A DNA stretch of 64,000 nucleotides from Aquimarina amphilecti. GTDB taxonomy: Bacteria; Bacteroidota; Bacteroidia; Flavobacteriales; Flavobacteriaceae. The stretch covers positions 124,001 through 188,000 of the forward strand of contig NZ_FOAB01000006.1 of NCBI RefSeq assembly GCF_900109375.1, given 5' to 3'. Positions 28,628 to 38,295 of this stretch are shown piece by piece. The position numbers and the translations under genes were made by a program. The notes below the pieces were generated by a model, which saw only the letters and a list, made by a program, of their open reading frames with translations, had not been told where the DNA came from and searched no databases. Every line of letters starts with the position of its first letter. Within the stretch, counting starts at the first letter, position 1.

Positions 28628-29215
28628 ATGAACCATCAATCAGATCAATATTATATTAAACAAGTGTTAGAAGGAGATGCAAATGCTTTTTCGACCTTGG
28701 TAGAACGCTATCAAAATTTGGTATATACTGTGATATATAGAATGGTAAGAAATAAAGAAGAAGCAGAAGAGGTTGCACAAGATACTTTTATAAAGGCATA
28801 TAGATCATTGTCTAACTATAGAGGAGAAGCTAAATTTTCTACTTGGTTGTATACTATTGCATATAGAAAAAGCTTAGATGCTATAAAGACTAAAAAACGA
28901 TTCGTTGCCACAGAATTAATTGAGGAGATAAGTGAAGGAGAGGTTACCAATGTAAATGATGCATTAAGTTATTTACAGGATAAAGAACGAAAACAGATTA
29001 TTTCTGATAGTATTCTTAAGCTTCCTGAAGAGGAAGCCGCTATTATTACATTATATTATTTTGAAGAGAAAAGTGTAAAAGAAATTAAAGATATCATTGG
29101 GCTTACAGAAGATAACATCAAAATAAAACTATATAGAAGTAGAAAAAAACTATATTCGATACTTAAGTATCACGTTTCACCAGAAATTAATACTAGCAAT
29201 GGAAGAGCAATATAA
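28628..29215 (+). CDS. ECF-type RNA polymerase sigma factor (second)
   Basis: 195 residues. Region 2 at about 18-90 includes LVYTVIYRMVRNKEEAEEVAQD, split here as TVIYRMVRNKEEAEEVAQD and FIKAYRSLSNYRGEAKFSTW. Region 4 is at about 122-185 (LPEEEAAIITLYYFEEKSVK, then LTEDNIKIKLYRSRKKL). It overlaps the next gene by 17 nt, the same overlap as in the sigma pair at 24499. The likely regulators of its activity are the downstream single membrane protein or the divergent DUF6249-like protein. Confidence 0.93.
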   Translation: MNHQSDQYYIKQVLEGDANAFSTLVERYQNLVYTVIYRMVRNKEEAEEVAQDTFIKAYRSLSNYRGEAKFSTWLYTIAYRKSLDAIKTKKRFVATELIEEISEGEVTNVNDALSYLQDKERKQIISDSILKLPEEEAAIITLYYFEEKSVKEIKDIIGLTEDNIKIKLYRSRKKLYSILKYHVSPEINTSNGRAI

Positions 29216-29591
29216 TGATATAAAGAAATTAGTAAGAGAAGCAGGTGTAGAAGATCTATCAGTAGATTTTTTGCAAAATGTGATGAACGAAGTACAGAAT
29301 ACTTCTATAGATCAATCGCTAGTATATCAACCTTTAATTTCTAGAAAGGCTTGGATGATTATTAGTTTGATAGTAACAGGGGTGTTGGTTTCTTTACCAT
29401 TTTTATCAGAAGGTACTTGGGTTTTAAGTAAGTTTGATCTTTCTTTATTTAGTTTAAATGATTTTAAGAATCCTTTTTCGGGTTTTAGATTTCATACTAC
29501 GACAACATATGGTATCATATTTCTTGCTATATTATTTTTGGTACAAATAACAGTAATCAAAAGAAGGATCGATAAGACATATTCGGTTTAA
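29199..29591 (+). CDS. Two-TM membrane protein, probable anti-sigma partner
   Basis: 130 residues. A soluble N-terminus of about 49 residues (IKKLVREAGVEDLSVDFLQN) precedes a TM helix at about 52-70, a periplasmic loop and a second TM helix at about 103-119 (YGIIFLAILFLVQITVI). The short cytoplasmic N-terminal helix and the coupling to the sigma gene fit an anti-sigma factor, but no named domain is visible. A TAA stop at 29589-29591 leaves about 95 bp to the next gene. Confidence 0.65.
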   Translation: MEEQYNDIKKLVREAGVEDLSVDFLQNVMNEVQNTSIDQSLVYQPLISRKAWMIISLIVTGVLVSLPFLSEGTWVLSKFDLSLFSLNDFKNPFSGFRFHTTTTYGIIFLAILFLVQITVIKRRIDKTYSV

Positions 29592-29687
29592 ATTGCTCTT
29601 GTCTTTAATCTAAATCATAAAATACTTTTTAAACTTATATACATTCTTTATTTTACAAGCTACTTTGGGTAACAGAGTTTATAGTTT

Positions 29688-31019
29688 ATGAAATCAAGAA
29701 TATGTATTATAGGTGCTGGGCCAAGTGGTATTACCACTCTAAAAAATCTAAAAGATAAAAACCTAGAGGTTGTAGTCTATGATAGAAACCAAGATGTAGG
29801 TGGTAATTGGATTTTTTCAGAAGATATTAGTCACTCTAGTGTTTTTGAAACTACTCATATTATTAGTTCTAAAACATTGTCTCAGTATGAAGATTTTACT
29901 TTTGATGATTTTGATAGGACAGTAGCTGATTATCCTTCGCATGATGAATTGAGGGGGTATTTTCAAGCGTATGCTAAACACTTTGATATTTATCCTTACA
30001 TCGAATTTGGAACTACTGTGAAATACTGTAAACGTGTAAATGATCGTAAATGGGAAATTACAATACTACAGAAAGGAAAAGAACGAAAAGAAGAGTTTAC
30101 TGATTTAGTAGTTTGTAATGGGCATCATTCTGTTCCTAGAATCCCTAAATATATTGGTGAATTTACTGGTGAGTTCTTACACTCACACGTTTATAAAAAA
30201 GCTGCACCTTTTGCAAACAAAAAAGTATTGGTGATCGGTGGAGGTAATTCTGCTTGCGATGTAGCTGTAGAAACAAGTAGAGTAAGTGAGAAAACGGCAA
30301 TTAGTTGGCGCAGAGGATATCGAATCATACCTAAATTCTTTTTTGGATTACCTTCAGATATTATAGGTGCCAGATCCGCTTGGCTACCCGTAAAGATTCG
30401 AAGCTGGTTTAATGATAAGCTGTTAGGTATTATGCTTGGTAAGAATAAATTATACGGCTTGCCAGAAGTCAAAACTAAATTTGGAGAAACACATCCAACT
30501 ATCAATGATGAGCTTTTGTATAAAATTAGGCATGGAAAAGTACATCCAAAAGTTGATATAGAAAAGTTAGATGGAAAAACGGTTTATTTTAAAGATGGAA
30601 CCAAAGAAGATTATGATGTAATTATTGCTTGTACGGGATATGTGTTAAAACATTCTTTTTTTGATTCTTCATTTATTGATTATAGTAATGGACCTGTACC
30701 ATTATATCTAAAAATGTTTCATGAAGAATTTCATAATCTATTTTTTGTTGGAATGTTCCAACCCCTAGGATGTATTTGGCCTGGATCAGAATTACAGAGT
30801 AAGGTATTAGCAAATTATCTGACAGGAGACTGGAAAATGCCTTCCAATATTAAAAAATTATGTTTACGAGAAATTACTCATCCTCATTATAAGCAGATTA
30901 ATACTCCTAGGCATACAATTACTGTTGACTATCATAAATTTAGAAGGAGCTTACTAAAACAATTGCCTAAGAATTGGATTTCTAAAACATCTAATAATAT
31001 TTCAAAAAATGCCTCATGA
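29688..31019 (+). CDS. Flavin-containing monooxygenase (FMO)-like protein
   Basis: 443 residues. FAD motif IIGAGPSGITTLKNL (about 6-20), the FMO-identifying stretch FTGEFLHSHVYKKA (about 158-171), NADPH motif VLVIGGGNSACDVAVETSR (about 177-195) and the ACTGY motif (about 314-318). These are the class B flavoprotein monooxygenase landmarks. Such enzymes oxygenate soft N or S nucleophiles or perform Baeyer-Villiger reactions; the substrate is not evident. Its stop overlaps the next start by 4 nt (ATGA), so the two genes are translationally coupled. Confidence 0.9.
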   Translation: MKSRICIIGAGPSGITTLKNLKDKNLEVVVYDRNQDVGGNWIFSEDISHSSVFETTHIISSKTLSQYEDFTFDDFDRTVADYPSHDELRGYFQAYAKHFDIYPYIEFGTTVKYCKRVNDRKWEITILQKGKERKEEFTDLVVCNGHHSVPRIPKYIGEFTGEFLHSHVYKKAAPFANKKVLVIGGGNSACDVAVETSRVSEKTAISWRRGYRIIPKFFFGLPSDIIGARSAWLPVKIRSWFNDKLLGIMLGKNKLYGLPEVKTKFGETHPTINDELLYKIRHGKVHPKVDIEKLDGKTVYFKDGTKEDYDVIIACTGYVLKHSFFDSSFIDYSNGPVPLYLKMFHEEFHNLFFVGMFQPLGCIWPGSELQSKVLANYLTGDWKMPSNIKKLCLREITHPHYKQINTPRHTITVDYHKFRRSLLKQLPKNWISKTSNNISKNAS

Positions 31020-31705
31020 TAAATAATTCATTTTCTCAATTTATAGAGAGTTTGTCTTCTAGCTTTATTCCTGTAGTAGATTCTAAGTTTTTAAATGAAG
31101 AGTATACGTCCATTGATTTGTCGATATACAATAAAAATCTAGATAGTATAGATGTGTCTTCTTCTATGGCTTTTGAAGATTATATAAGCAAATATTTAAT
31201 TACTACTAGAGCTAAAGTGGCTTTTGGTGGGTATAATGAAACTAGGGGAATCTATAGAAGAAGTAAACATTTTAATCAACAAGATCCAGAAACCGAACGT
31301 AATATTCATCTAGGATTGGATGTTTGGTGTGATGTAGGAACCGATGTATTAGCTCCATTAACTGGAAAAGTTCATAGTTTTAGAAATAATAAAAACTTTG
31401 GAGATTATGGTCCAACTATAATTTTAGAACATAATATACAGGAAGTGATTTTTTATACTTTATATGGACATCTAAGTAAAAAATCAATTGAAGGGATAGA
31501 GATAGGACAACGCTTTTATGGCGGTGATGTAATTGCTCAGTTGGGTGATGCGACTGTAAACGGTGATTATGCACCTCATTTACATTTTCAAATTATTAGA
31601 GACTTGAAAGGTAATATTGGTGATTATCCGGGAGTTTCTAATAAAAAAGAGTTACAGTTTTTCTTACAAAATTGTCCTGACCCCAATTTATTACTGAAGA
31701 TTTAA
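31016..31705 (+). CDS. M23-family peptidase-like protein (LytM fold)
   Basis: 229 residues without an obvious signal peptide. The M23 core lies at about 95-205: NIHLGLDVWCDVGTDVLAPL holds the HxxxD zinc ligands, LYGHLS follows and HLHFQII provides the final HxH. The first 90 residues are not a known domain to me. M23 enzymes usually cut peptidoglycan cross-bridges in the periplasm, so lack of a signal peptide is odd. In this coupled pair with an FMO-like oxidase the protein may act on a different small substrate. The 324 bp that follow contain no gene. Confidence 0.85.
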   Translation: MINNSFSQFIESLSSSFIPVVDSKFLNEEYTSIDLSIYNKNLDSIDVSSSMAFEDYISKYLITTRAKVAFGGYNETRGIYRRSKHFNQQDPETERNIHLGLDVWCDVGTDVLAPLTGKVHSFRNNKNFGDYGPTIILEHNIQEVIFYTLYGHLSKKSIEGIEIGQRFYGGDVIAQLGDATVNGDYAPHLHFQIIRDLKGNIGDYPGVSNKKELQFFLQNCPDPNLLLKI

Positions 31706-32029
31706 ACTAATCATTGTGATATTCTTGATAAGGAGAGTGAAAGTGTAAGATGTTAAAAAAGACTAATTAGTTATGAAAATACAGGAAGATGTATAGGAAT
31801 TTGTGTTTTTGAGCAGGTTTAAAATGCGTTTCGTCAGTTATTTTTATTTTTTTTAAACATAAATTACTGATAATCAGTTTTTTGTAAATAAAATTAACAA
31901 AACCTTTGTAGTTGAACGAAAATCCGGGTTATTTCGTCTAAAAGTCTGATTTCTAGTTGGTGGCGTGGCTTTTTTGCAGTATCCTTGTATGGTAAAGCCG
32001 TAATAACTTAACTTTAAAGCCCCAGAAAA
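31706..32029 (+). promoter_or_regulatory. Leader/promoter region of the 32030 gene
   Basis: No gene. Carries CTGATAATCA at 31867-31876, a GAACGAAAATCC / TCGTCTAAAAGTCTGA stretch at about 31914-31950 and TATGGTAA at 31988-31995 with CCGTAA just after. These follow the same order and nearly the same spacing as in 27026-27389. Confidence 0.55.
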
Positions 32030-32674
32030 ATGAAAGTTATAGCCCTAATATTCAGTCTATTTTTATCACTTATTATTTCAGCAAATGAAGATAACAAATT
32101 AACCGTTCATATGGATGGTTTAACTGTTGAGGTGTTGAATTTTGAAGAAGGAGATAAACTTAAGCTGTTTGAAGTTGAAACTGGTGACCATATCTTATCT
32201 AAATCTTATTCTTTAATAGATCTAAGTCAATTACCTATTGGTTCTTATTTATTAGAAAACAATGAAGGGAAATCTTTAATAATTAATCGTCAGGAAGAAG
32301 AATTAGTGATTGATGGAGCGGTTGTTTTACAAGAAGAAGATTTTATAGTTGAAGACGAAAGTTTAGTAGCTGATCTTAATGGGGAAGAAGAAGTGAATGT
32401 AGAGCAAGATTTTATCAATAATTATGTGAGTTCAAATCAAAACTTATTGAATATTGAAAGACAAGGTGATATCATTGTAGTGGTGGATTTTGAAGAAGGA
32501 GATAAGTTAAAATTATTTGAAGTTAAGGATACTATTCACGTTTTGTCTAAAACAACAAACGAAATAGATTTAAGTCAATTACCAGTAGGATTATATATTT
32601 TAGAAAATAGTAACGGAGATTCTGTGGTTGTTGAAAAATTTATAGAAACTCAAGCTACATTAACTGATTTGTAA
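32030..32674 (+). CDS. Exported protein with two sorting-domain-like beta units (paralog of 27390)
   Basis: 214 residues. Signal peptide about 1-19 (ends IISANE). Unit 1 about 22-88 (GDKLKLFEVETGDHILSK, IDLSQLPIGSYLLENNEGKS) and unit 2 about 142-205 (GDKLKLFEVKDTIHVLSKTT, IDLSQLPVGLYILENSNGDS, VVVEKF). The acidic linker between them is longer and richer in Glu than in 27390. The two proteins share architecture and upstream DNA, so they are duplicates separated by an ECF operon and the FMO/M23 pair. Confidence 0.8.
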   Translation: MKVIALIFSLFLSLIISANEDNKLTVHMDGLTVEVLNFEEGDKLKLFEVETGDHILSKSYSLIDLSQLPIGSYLLENNEGKSLIINRQEEELVIDGAVVLQEEDFIVEDESLVADLNGEEEVNVEQDFINNYVSSNQNLLNIERQGDIIVVVDFEEGDKLKLFEVKDTIHVLSKTTNEIDLSQLPVGLYILENSNGDSVVVEKFIETQATLTDL

Positions 32675-32706
32675 GAAGTTTAAGGGGGATAAACAAATAC
32701 AAAAGT

Positions 32707-32733
32707 AAAGCGGGTTCAATTTGAACCCGCTTT
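32707..32733. terminator. Bidirectional terminator
   Basis: Stem AAAGCGGGTTCAA / TTGAACCCGCTTT (10 or more bp effective), flanked by A and T runs. It separates the 32030 gene from the convergent frameshifted lipoprotein gene. Confidence 0.88.
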
Positions 32734-32749
32734 TATTTTTATCTATATG

Positions 32750-33329
32750 TTATTCGTTAATAATTTCCATTAACACGTATTTATTTTCGGATCCGTGAGT
32801 AAATATGCCTGTTATCTGTTCTCGATTATTGATTTTGTCGGATAGCTCAGGGCATAGATTTTGACAATCAATAGATATTGAAGAGTTGATTAAGGAATAG
32901 TTGTTTTCCTGATCTACTGTTACCCAGTTATTAAAAGTTCCATTAGTTAGATTCCTTGTTAGTTGTACTGTAAATTCTGTATTTGGCGAAACAGGTGTTT
33001 TGGATAGTACTTTTATCAAGTCAATTCTTATACTTGAACCGTCTTGCGGAGGGTTTGATATGTGAGTTTTACTAATTTGTAAATCATGGATAAAGCCTAA
33101 TTTATATTCAAAACCATTTATCCCGTTATATGAATTTGTAAATTCTTCTTCTCCTACCTGATCTCCTTCTTGGATTAATGTAATAACACCTAGATTTCCA
33201 AAAAAAAGTGACTAATCCTGTATCCTGATAATGATTCACTCTAATGTTTGTAATTTCTATTATTTCGTCATCATCATTACACGAAATACTAATTAGTAAG
33301 ATGATAAGTAATAGGAAGATTTTTTTCAT
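32750..33329 (-). pseudogene. Frameshifted lipoprotein gene (unknown family)
   Basis: Two frames that make one protein. The start MKKIFLLLIILLISISCNDDD is a lipoprotein signal with lipobox Cys17. After DTGLVTFF the frame runs into low-complexity Arg-rich sequence and stops. The +/-1 frame continues directly as GNLGVITLIQEGDQVGEEEF, through HDLQISKTHISNPPQDG, to the end at 32750. The switch falls on an A8 run at 33200-33207 (T8 in the coding strand), and seven bases would restore one frame of about 192 residues. This could be a real mutation, a phase-variable tract, transcriptional slippage or a sequencing error. Confidence 0.8.
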
Positions 33330-33455
33330 GATAAACTTTATTACTAAGACGATAGATATGCAGAAAGATTGCTTGTAATATAAACTAGATGTTTAAAATA
33401 TTAAATTTTAATACATAGGATTATGATGTATTGTATTTTTATGTATATTTGATCT

Positions 33456-33794
33456 ATGTATTCAAAAGAACTTTTAAAAGGAACCTTATCTGTGATTATC
33501 CTAAACTTATTATCCGAACGAGGTAGGATGTATGGTTATGAGATTTTTCAGCAGGTAAAGGAACGGTCTGACGGTAAAATATTATTAAAAGATGGATCAC
33601 TATATCCAGCTTTGCAGAAAATGAAAAAAGAAGGTTTGTTATCCTGCGAAGAAGAGTATATAGGCAAAAGAGTAAGAAAGTATTACTTGCTTACCTCAAA
33701 AGGGGAGGAAGAAAAAGTGAATTACATAGAAGAACTTAAAGATTTCATGATGACACTCAATAAAGTTATTTTTCCAAAACTAGATGTTGTATGA
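33456..33794 (+). CDS. PadR-family transcriptional regulator
   Basis: 112 residues. The winged-helix N-terminus KGTLSVIILNLLSERGRMYG and LLKDGSLYPALQKMKKEGL are the PadR signature, followed by the wing (GKRVRKYYLLTSKGEEE) and one C-terminal helix, the short PadR-s1 type. It overlaps the next gene by 4 nt (ATGA) and presumably controls that membrane protein. A TATATTTG box at 33444-33451 lies only 4 bp before the start codon, which implies an mRNA with almost no leader. Confidence 0.9.
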   Translation: MYSKELLKGTLSVIILNLLSERGRMYGYEIFQQVKERSDGKILLKDGSLYPALQKMKKEGLLSCEEEYIGKRVRKYYLLTSKGEEEKVNYIEELKDFMMTLNKVIFPKLDVV

Positions 33795-34399
33795 AATTAA
33801 ATAGTGAACAAGAAGAAAAGATTAAGAGTTTTGTTGATAAACAAGGATTAAAGTTATTAGAACTACGAGATAATATAGTTGATCATTTATGCTGTGTTGT
33901 AGAGAGTGATCTAAAGACAGGTAAAACATTTGATCAATCATTACAAGATGCTATATCAGAATTAGCTCCTAATGGTTTAATTGATTTAGAACGCAAAACA
34001 TTTTTTTTATTAAACTCAAAACGAATTATTATGATGAAAAAACTGATGTATTTTATTGGATTTATTGGATCGTTAACATTAACTGCTGGAATTGTGTTTA
34101 AGATGTTATGGTATCCAGGTGCGAATAATCTTTTTATAACAGGGTTTCTGTTATTGTTATTGATTTTTGTTCCAATGTTAGCTATTGATAAGTATAAAGT
34201 GGCGATTGCAAGAACGCTTTCAGAGCGCTTAAAAATTGTTTTAGGTTGTGTTTCTGGTGTTATTGTAGGTTTGTCTGGATTGTTTAAGCTGATGCATTGG
34301 ATGGGCGCTGAGGTGCTACTATTGGCAGGAGCTTTTATTTTTGTCGTAGGATATCTTCCATTTTTATTTTTTACAATGTACAGGAAGTCGCTGGTTTAG
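33791..34399 (+). CDS. Membrane protein coupled to PadR (HAAS-like N-terminus)
   Basis: 202 residues. The cytoplasmic N-terminus (about 1-75) has the helical pattern of HAAS/DUF1700-type domains that accompany PadR regulators (LRDNIVDHLCCVVESDLKTG, FDQSLQDAISEL). Four TM helices follow at about 82-195. The 4-nt overlap with padR indicates an operon. The usual idea for such pairs is a membrane protein under direct PadR repression; its activity is unknown. Confidence 0.75.
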   Translation: MKLNSEQEEKIKSFVDKQGLKLLELRDNIVDHLCCVVESDLKTGKTFDQSLQDAISELAPNGLIDLERKTFFLLNSKRIIMMKKLMYFIGFIGSLTLTAGIVFKMLWYPGANNLFITGFLLLLLIFVPMLAIDKYKVAIARTLSERLKIVLGCVSGVIVGLSGLFKLMHWMGAEVLLLAGAFIFVVGYLPFLFFTMYRKSLV

Positions 34400-34424
34400 C
34401 CAAAATGATATATTATAAATAAAA

Positions 34425-34454
34425 AACAACCCTGAAGATTACTTCAGGGTTGTT
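34425..34454. terminator. Bidirectional terminator between the PadR operon and secA
   Basis: Perfect 13-bp stem AACAACCCTGAAG / CTTCAGGGTTGTT, ATTA loop, with A and T runs on the outer sides. It serves both convergent transcripts. Confidence 0.95.
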
Positions 34455-34480
34455 TTGTTTCGTATTAAAAGTTTTAGGGT

Positions 34481-37400
34481 TTACTCAGAAATAAGTACCC
34501 ATTCTCCTTTTTCAATTAAAGGAATTGCTTGTTTGTATTTTACAGTTTTGTTTTCGCCACTCATTACGTGTTTAATTGTAACCTTGTCATTACGTCCAAT
34601 TTTTGGTTGTTCTCTAATGATAGTTTCTGTTACTTGGGCACGTTGTTGTGTTTCTCCTGCGGCTCTATTTTGAGCAGCTCGTTCATCCATATTAGGGATT
34701 TCTTCTTTAGAAGTCTCTAGGTTATCTTTTCTACGTACTTGTCGAGCTTCAGAGATATCTTGGGTATTACCTGTTGGTAGTTCTCCTTTGAATAAGAAAG
34801 AAATAACATCCTTGTTAACTTCTTCAATCATTACTTTAAATAATTCGAAAGCTTCGAATTTATAAATAAGTAATGGATCTTTTTGTTCGTGAACTGCTAA
34901 CTGTACACTTTGCTTTAATTCATCCATTTTACGAAGATGCGTTTTCCAAGCATCATCAATAATAGCTAAGGTGATATTTTTTTCAAAGTCAGTGATTAAT
35001 TGTTTTCCTTCACTTTCATATGCTTTTTCAAGGTTAGTTGCAACATTTAAGCTTTTTACTCCATCTGTAAACGGAACTAAAATACGTTCGTACTTGCTAG
35101 AAGGATCTTCATAAACTTGTTTGATAACAGGATAAGCAGCTTCCGCATTGCGCTTCATTTTATCTTGATAATGTTCATAAGCAGCTTTGTAAACTTCTCC
35201 TGCAATTGTTAGTGTATCCTTTTTCTCAAATTCCTCATTAGAAATAGGACTACTCATCGAGAAATAACGAATTAACTCAAACTCGAAATTTTTAAAATCT
35301 TGAGCGTTTTTGTTTCCTTCGGTAATTACTTCTGCAGTATCATAGATCATATTTGCAAGATCCACACGAAGACGTTCTCCATACAAAGCATGATAACGAC
35401 GTTTGTATACTACTTCACGTTGTGCGTTCATCACATCATCATATTCTAGTAATCGTTTACGAACACCGAAGTTATTTTCTTCAACTTTTTTCTGTGCTCT
35501 TTCGATAGATTTAGAGATCATCGAATGCTGAATTACTTCACCTTCTTTAAGTCCCATTCTATCCATCATCTTAGCGATACGCTCTGATCCAAATAAACGC
35601 ATCAGATTATCTTCTAGAGATACATAGAAGTTCGAGCTTCCTGGATCTCCTTGACGACCAGCACGACCACGTAACTGTCTATCTACACGACGAGAATCAT
35701 GTCGCTCTGTACCGATAATCGCTAAACCACCAGCAGCTTTTACTTCGTCCGATAATTTGATATCCGTTCCACGACCAGCCATATTCGTTGCAATAGTAAC
35801 AACTCCTGGATTTCCAGCTTCTGCTACAATGTCAGCTTCTTTTTTGTGAAGTTTTGCATTCAGTACATTATGCGGCACTTTACGAATTGTAAGCATTCTA
35901 CCTAGTAATTCTGAAATTTCTACCGAGGTAGTACCAATTAAAACAGGTCTTCCTGCACGTGATAATTCAGTTACTTCTTCAATAACAGCATTATATTTTT
36001 CACGCTTAGTTTTATATACTAAATCTTCTTTATCTTTTCTTGCTATTGGTCTATTTGTAGGTATTTCTACAACATCTAATTTGTAGATTTCCCAAAGCTC
36101 TCCTGCTTCTGTAACCGCAGTACCTGTCATACCGGATAACTTTCCGTACATTCTAAAGTAATTCTGAAGTGTTACCGTAGCAAATGTCTGTGTAGCATCC
36201 TCAATCTTTACATTCTCTTTTGCTTCAATTGCTTGATGTAGTCCATCGCTATAACGACGACCATCCATAATACGTCCGGTTTGCTCATCAACAATTTTCA
36301 CCTTGTTGTCCATAACAACATATTCAACATCTTTTTCGAATAATGAATAGGCCTTTAATAACTGACGCAGTGTATGTATACGTTCACTCTTTACGCTATA
36401 TTCTCTAAAGAGATCTTCTTTCTTTTCAGCTTCTTGTTCTTTGGCTAAACCAAGATTTTCAATCTTAGCGATTTCCATTCCAATTTGTGGTAATACAAAG
36501 AAATCTGGGTTTTCTTTACCCGAAAGATAATCTACACCTTTATCTGTAAGATCGATTTGATTGTTTTTTTCTTCTATTACATAGTACAGATCAGCATCAA
36601 TCTTATGCATCTCACGATTATTATCCTGCATATAGAAATTCTCAGTTTTTTGGAGTAACATTTTTACTCCTTCTTCACTTAAGAATTTAATTAGTGCTTT
36701 ATTTTTAGGGATTCCTCGATATACTTGTAATAGTTTAAAACCACCATCTTTAGTGTTTCCTTCTTTAATCAGTTTTTTTGCTTCAGCAAGAACTGTTGTC
36801 AAGTATTTTTGTTGAACTCCAACAATATCAGCGATTTTTGGTTTTAGTTCATCAAATTCATGAACATCTCCTTTAGGTATTGGTCCAGAAATTATTAATG
36901 GTGTACGTGCGTCATCAATTAATACAGAATCAACTTCATCAATAATCGCATAGTTATGAGGGCGTTGTACTAAATCTTCTGGAGCGTGAGACATATTATC
37001 ACGTAAGTAATCAAAACCAAATTCATTATTAGTACCATATGTGATATCGGCATTATAAGCTGCTCTTCGTTCTGCAGAGTTAGGTCTATGGTTGTCTATA
37101 CATTCTACAGTTAATCCATGGAATTGAAAAATAGGAGCCATCCATTCACTATCACGACGTGCTAAGTAATCATTAACTGTAACAAGATGAACACCGTTAC
37201 CCGATAATGCATTAAGATATACTGGCAGGGTAGCTACTAAGGTTTTACCTTCTCCAGTTTGCATTTCTGCTACTTTTCCTTCGTGTAATGCGATACCACC
37301 AATCAGCTGCACGTCATAGTGTATCATATCCCATTTTACTTCTTTTCCAGCTGCATCCCAACTTGTAGACCAGATAGCTTGATCTCCATCAAGATTAATA

Positions 37401-37837
37401 TGATCTCTTGTACCAGAAAGTTCGCGATCATAAGCTGTAGCTTCTACAGTAATAGTATCATTTTCTGCAAATCTCTTAGCAGTTTCTTTTATAACAGCAA
37501 AAGCTTCAGGTAGTATTGTGTTGAGGATTTTTTCTGTTGCTTCGTAAGCGTCTTTCTTTAATTTATCGATCTCACCATAAATATCTTCTTTTCTATCGAT
37601 ATCTTCTGTGGCATCAGCTTCTTCTTTAAGAGTATCAATTTTGTTGTTGATATCAGCACGAGCTTCATTTATAGTATTTTTGAATTCTAAAGTTTTAGCA
37701 CGTAATTCATTATCAGAAAGAGAGGCTATACCTTGTGCGGCTTTTTTGATCAATTCAACCTTTGGTTGGATTTCTTTTATATCTTTTTTGGATTTATCTC
37801 CAACAAATACTTTTAATACAGAATCTAAAACTCCCAT
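34481..37837 (-). CDS. secA: Preprotein translocase ATPase SecA
   Basis: 1118 residues, the enlarged SecA typical of Bacteroidota (about 900 in E. coli). Walker [15 protein letters not shown], the [20 protein letters not shown]alker B region, [10 protein letters not shown] and [20 protein letters not shown] of the second motor domain are intact. The extra length lies in the preprotein cross-linking and scaffold regions (for example an insert about 330-430). The C-terminus ends in [24 protein letters not shown] sequence and lacks the Cys-rich zinc tail that binds SecB. It drives Sec export, the first step for all T9SS cargo in this window. It has its own terminator and a 236-bp upstream gap. 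Confidence 0.98.
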   Translation of the reverse strand: MGVLDSVLKVFVGDKSKKDIKEIQPKVELIKKAAQGIASLSDNELRAKTLEFKNTINEARADINNKIDTLKEEADATEDIDRKEDIYGEIDKLKKDAYEATEKILNTILPEAFAVIKETAKRFAENDTITVEATAYDRELSGTRDHINLDGDQAIWSTSWDAAGKEVKWDMIHYDVQLIGGIALHEGKVAEMQTGEGKTLVATLPVYLNALSGNGVHLVTVNDYLARRDSEWMAPIFQFHGLTVECIDNHRPNSAERRAAYNADITYGTNNEFGFDYLRDNMSHAPEDLVQRPHNYAIIDEVDSVLIDDARTPLIISGPIPKGDVHEFDELKPKIADIVGVQQKYLTTVLAEAKKLIKEGNTKDGGFKLLQVYRGIPKNKALIKFLSEEGVKMLLQKTENFYMQDNNREMHKIDADLYYVIEEKNNQIDLTDKGVDYLSGKENPDFFVLPQIGMEIAKIENLGLAKEQEAEKKEDLFREYSVKSERIHTLRQLLKAYSLFEKDVEYVVMDNKVKIVDEQTGRIMDGRRYSDGLHQAIEAKENVKIEDATQTFATVTLQNYFRMYGKLSGMTGTAVTEAGELWEIYKLDVVEIPTNRPIARKDKEDLVYKTKREKYNAVIEEVTELSRAGRPVLIGTTSVEISELLGRMLTIRKVPHNVLNAKLHKKEADIVAEAGNPGVVTIATNMAGRGTDIKLSDEVKAAGGLAIIGTERHDSRRVDRQLRGRAGRQGDPGSSNFYVSLEDNLMRLFGSERIAKMMDRMGLKEGEVIQHSMISKSIERAQKKVEENNFGVRKRLLEYDDVMNAQREVVYKRRYHALYGERLRVDLANMIYDTAEVITEGNKNAQDFKNFEFELIRYFSMSSPISNEEFEKKDTLTIAGEVYKAAYEHYQDKMKRNAEAAYPVIKQVYEDPSSKYERILVPFTDGVKSLNVATNLEKAYESEGKQLITDFEKNITLAIIDDAWKTHLRKMDELKQSVQLAVHEQKDPLLIYKFEAFELFKVMIEEVNKDVISFLFKGELPTGNTQDISEARQVRRKDNLETSKEEIPNMDERAAQNRAAGETQQRAQVTETIIREQPKIGRNDKVTIKHVMSGENKTVKYKQAIPLIEKGEWVLISE

Positions 37838-38031
37838 GGTTATGGTTATGTGTTTTTAATGAGATTTAATTTTAAAATGAAACCGACTTATTTTACCTTT
37901 AAAAAAAGATAGTTTTAAGTTTAACTCCAATTCTTCGAATCTATTGTAATCTCTGTGCCTTAAGGGCAATATTATACAATGCTTTACAGGCTATATAATA
38001 GCTTGCGAAAGTGGCGTAATTTACGCAAAAA

Positions 38032-38053
38032 AAAAGCCTCTTGCGAGACTTTT
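38032..38053 (-). terminator. Terminator after the DUF2795 gene
   Basis: On the minus strand the stem AAAAGTCTC / GAGGCTTTT (one mismatch) with loop GCAA is followed by more T residues. A separate palindrome GCGTAATTTACGC lies next to it at 38014-38026, in the region upstream of secA. Confidence 0.7.
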
Positions 38054-38073
38054 AATACTATTTAAATATTTTT

Positions 38074-38295
38074 TTAATATTCATCCTCATTCCAAAGATA
38101 ATCTTCGTCAGTAGGATAATCTGGCCATATTTCTTCTATAGAATCATACGAATCTCCTTCATCTTCAATTGATTGCAGGTTTTCCACAACCTCTAGCGGT
38201 GCTCCCGTACGAATTGCATAGTCAATTAACTCATCTTTGGTTGCTGGCCAAGGTGCATCACTTAAATAAGATGCTAATTCTAAAGTCCAATACAT
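38074..38295 (-). CDS. DUF2795 family small protein
   Basis: 73 residues: MYWTLELASYLSDAPWPATK and DELIDYAIRTGAPLEVVENL form the helical DUF2795 core, followed by a very acidic tail (DEGDSYDSIEEIWPDYPTDE, ending NEDEY). The family is widespread next to housekeeping genes and its function is unknown. It sits between secA and the cobalamin adenosyltransferase on the same strand, but with its own flanking spaces and terminator. Confidence 0.85.
   Translation of the reverse strand: MYWTLELASYLSDAPWPATKDELIDYAIRTGAPLEVVENLQSIEDEGDSYDSIEEIWPDYPTDEDYLWNEDEY

Noticed and set aside
28481..28639. Extension of the DUF6249-like protein by 53 residues to an ATG at 28639
   Set aside because: It overlaps the divergent sigma gene and is not like family N-termini; ATG at 28480 begins the expected first helix.
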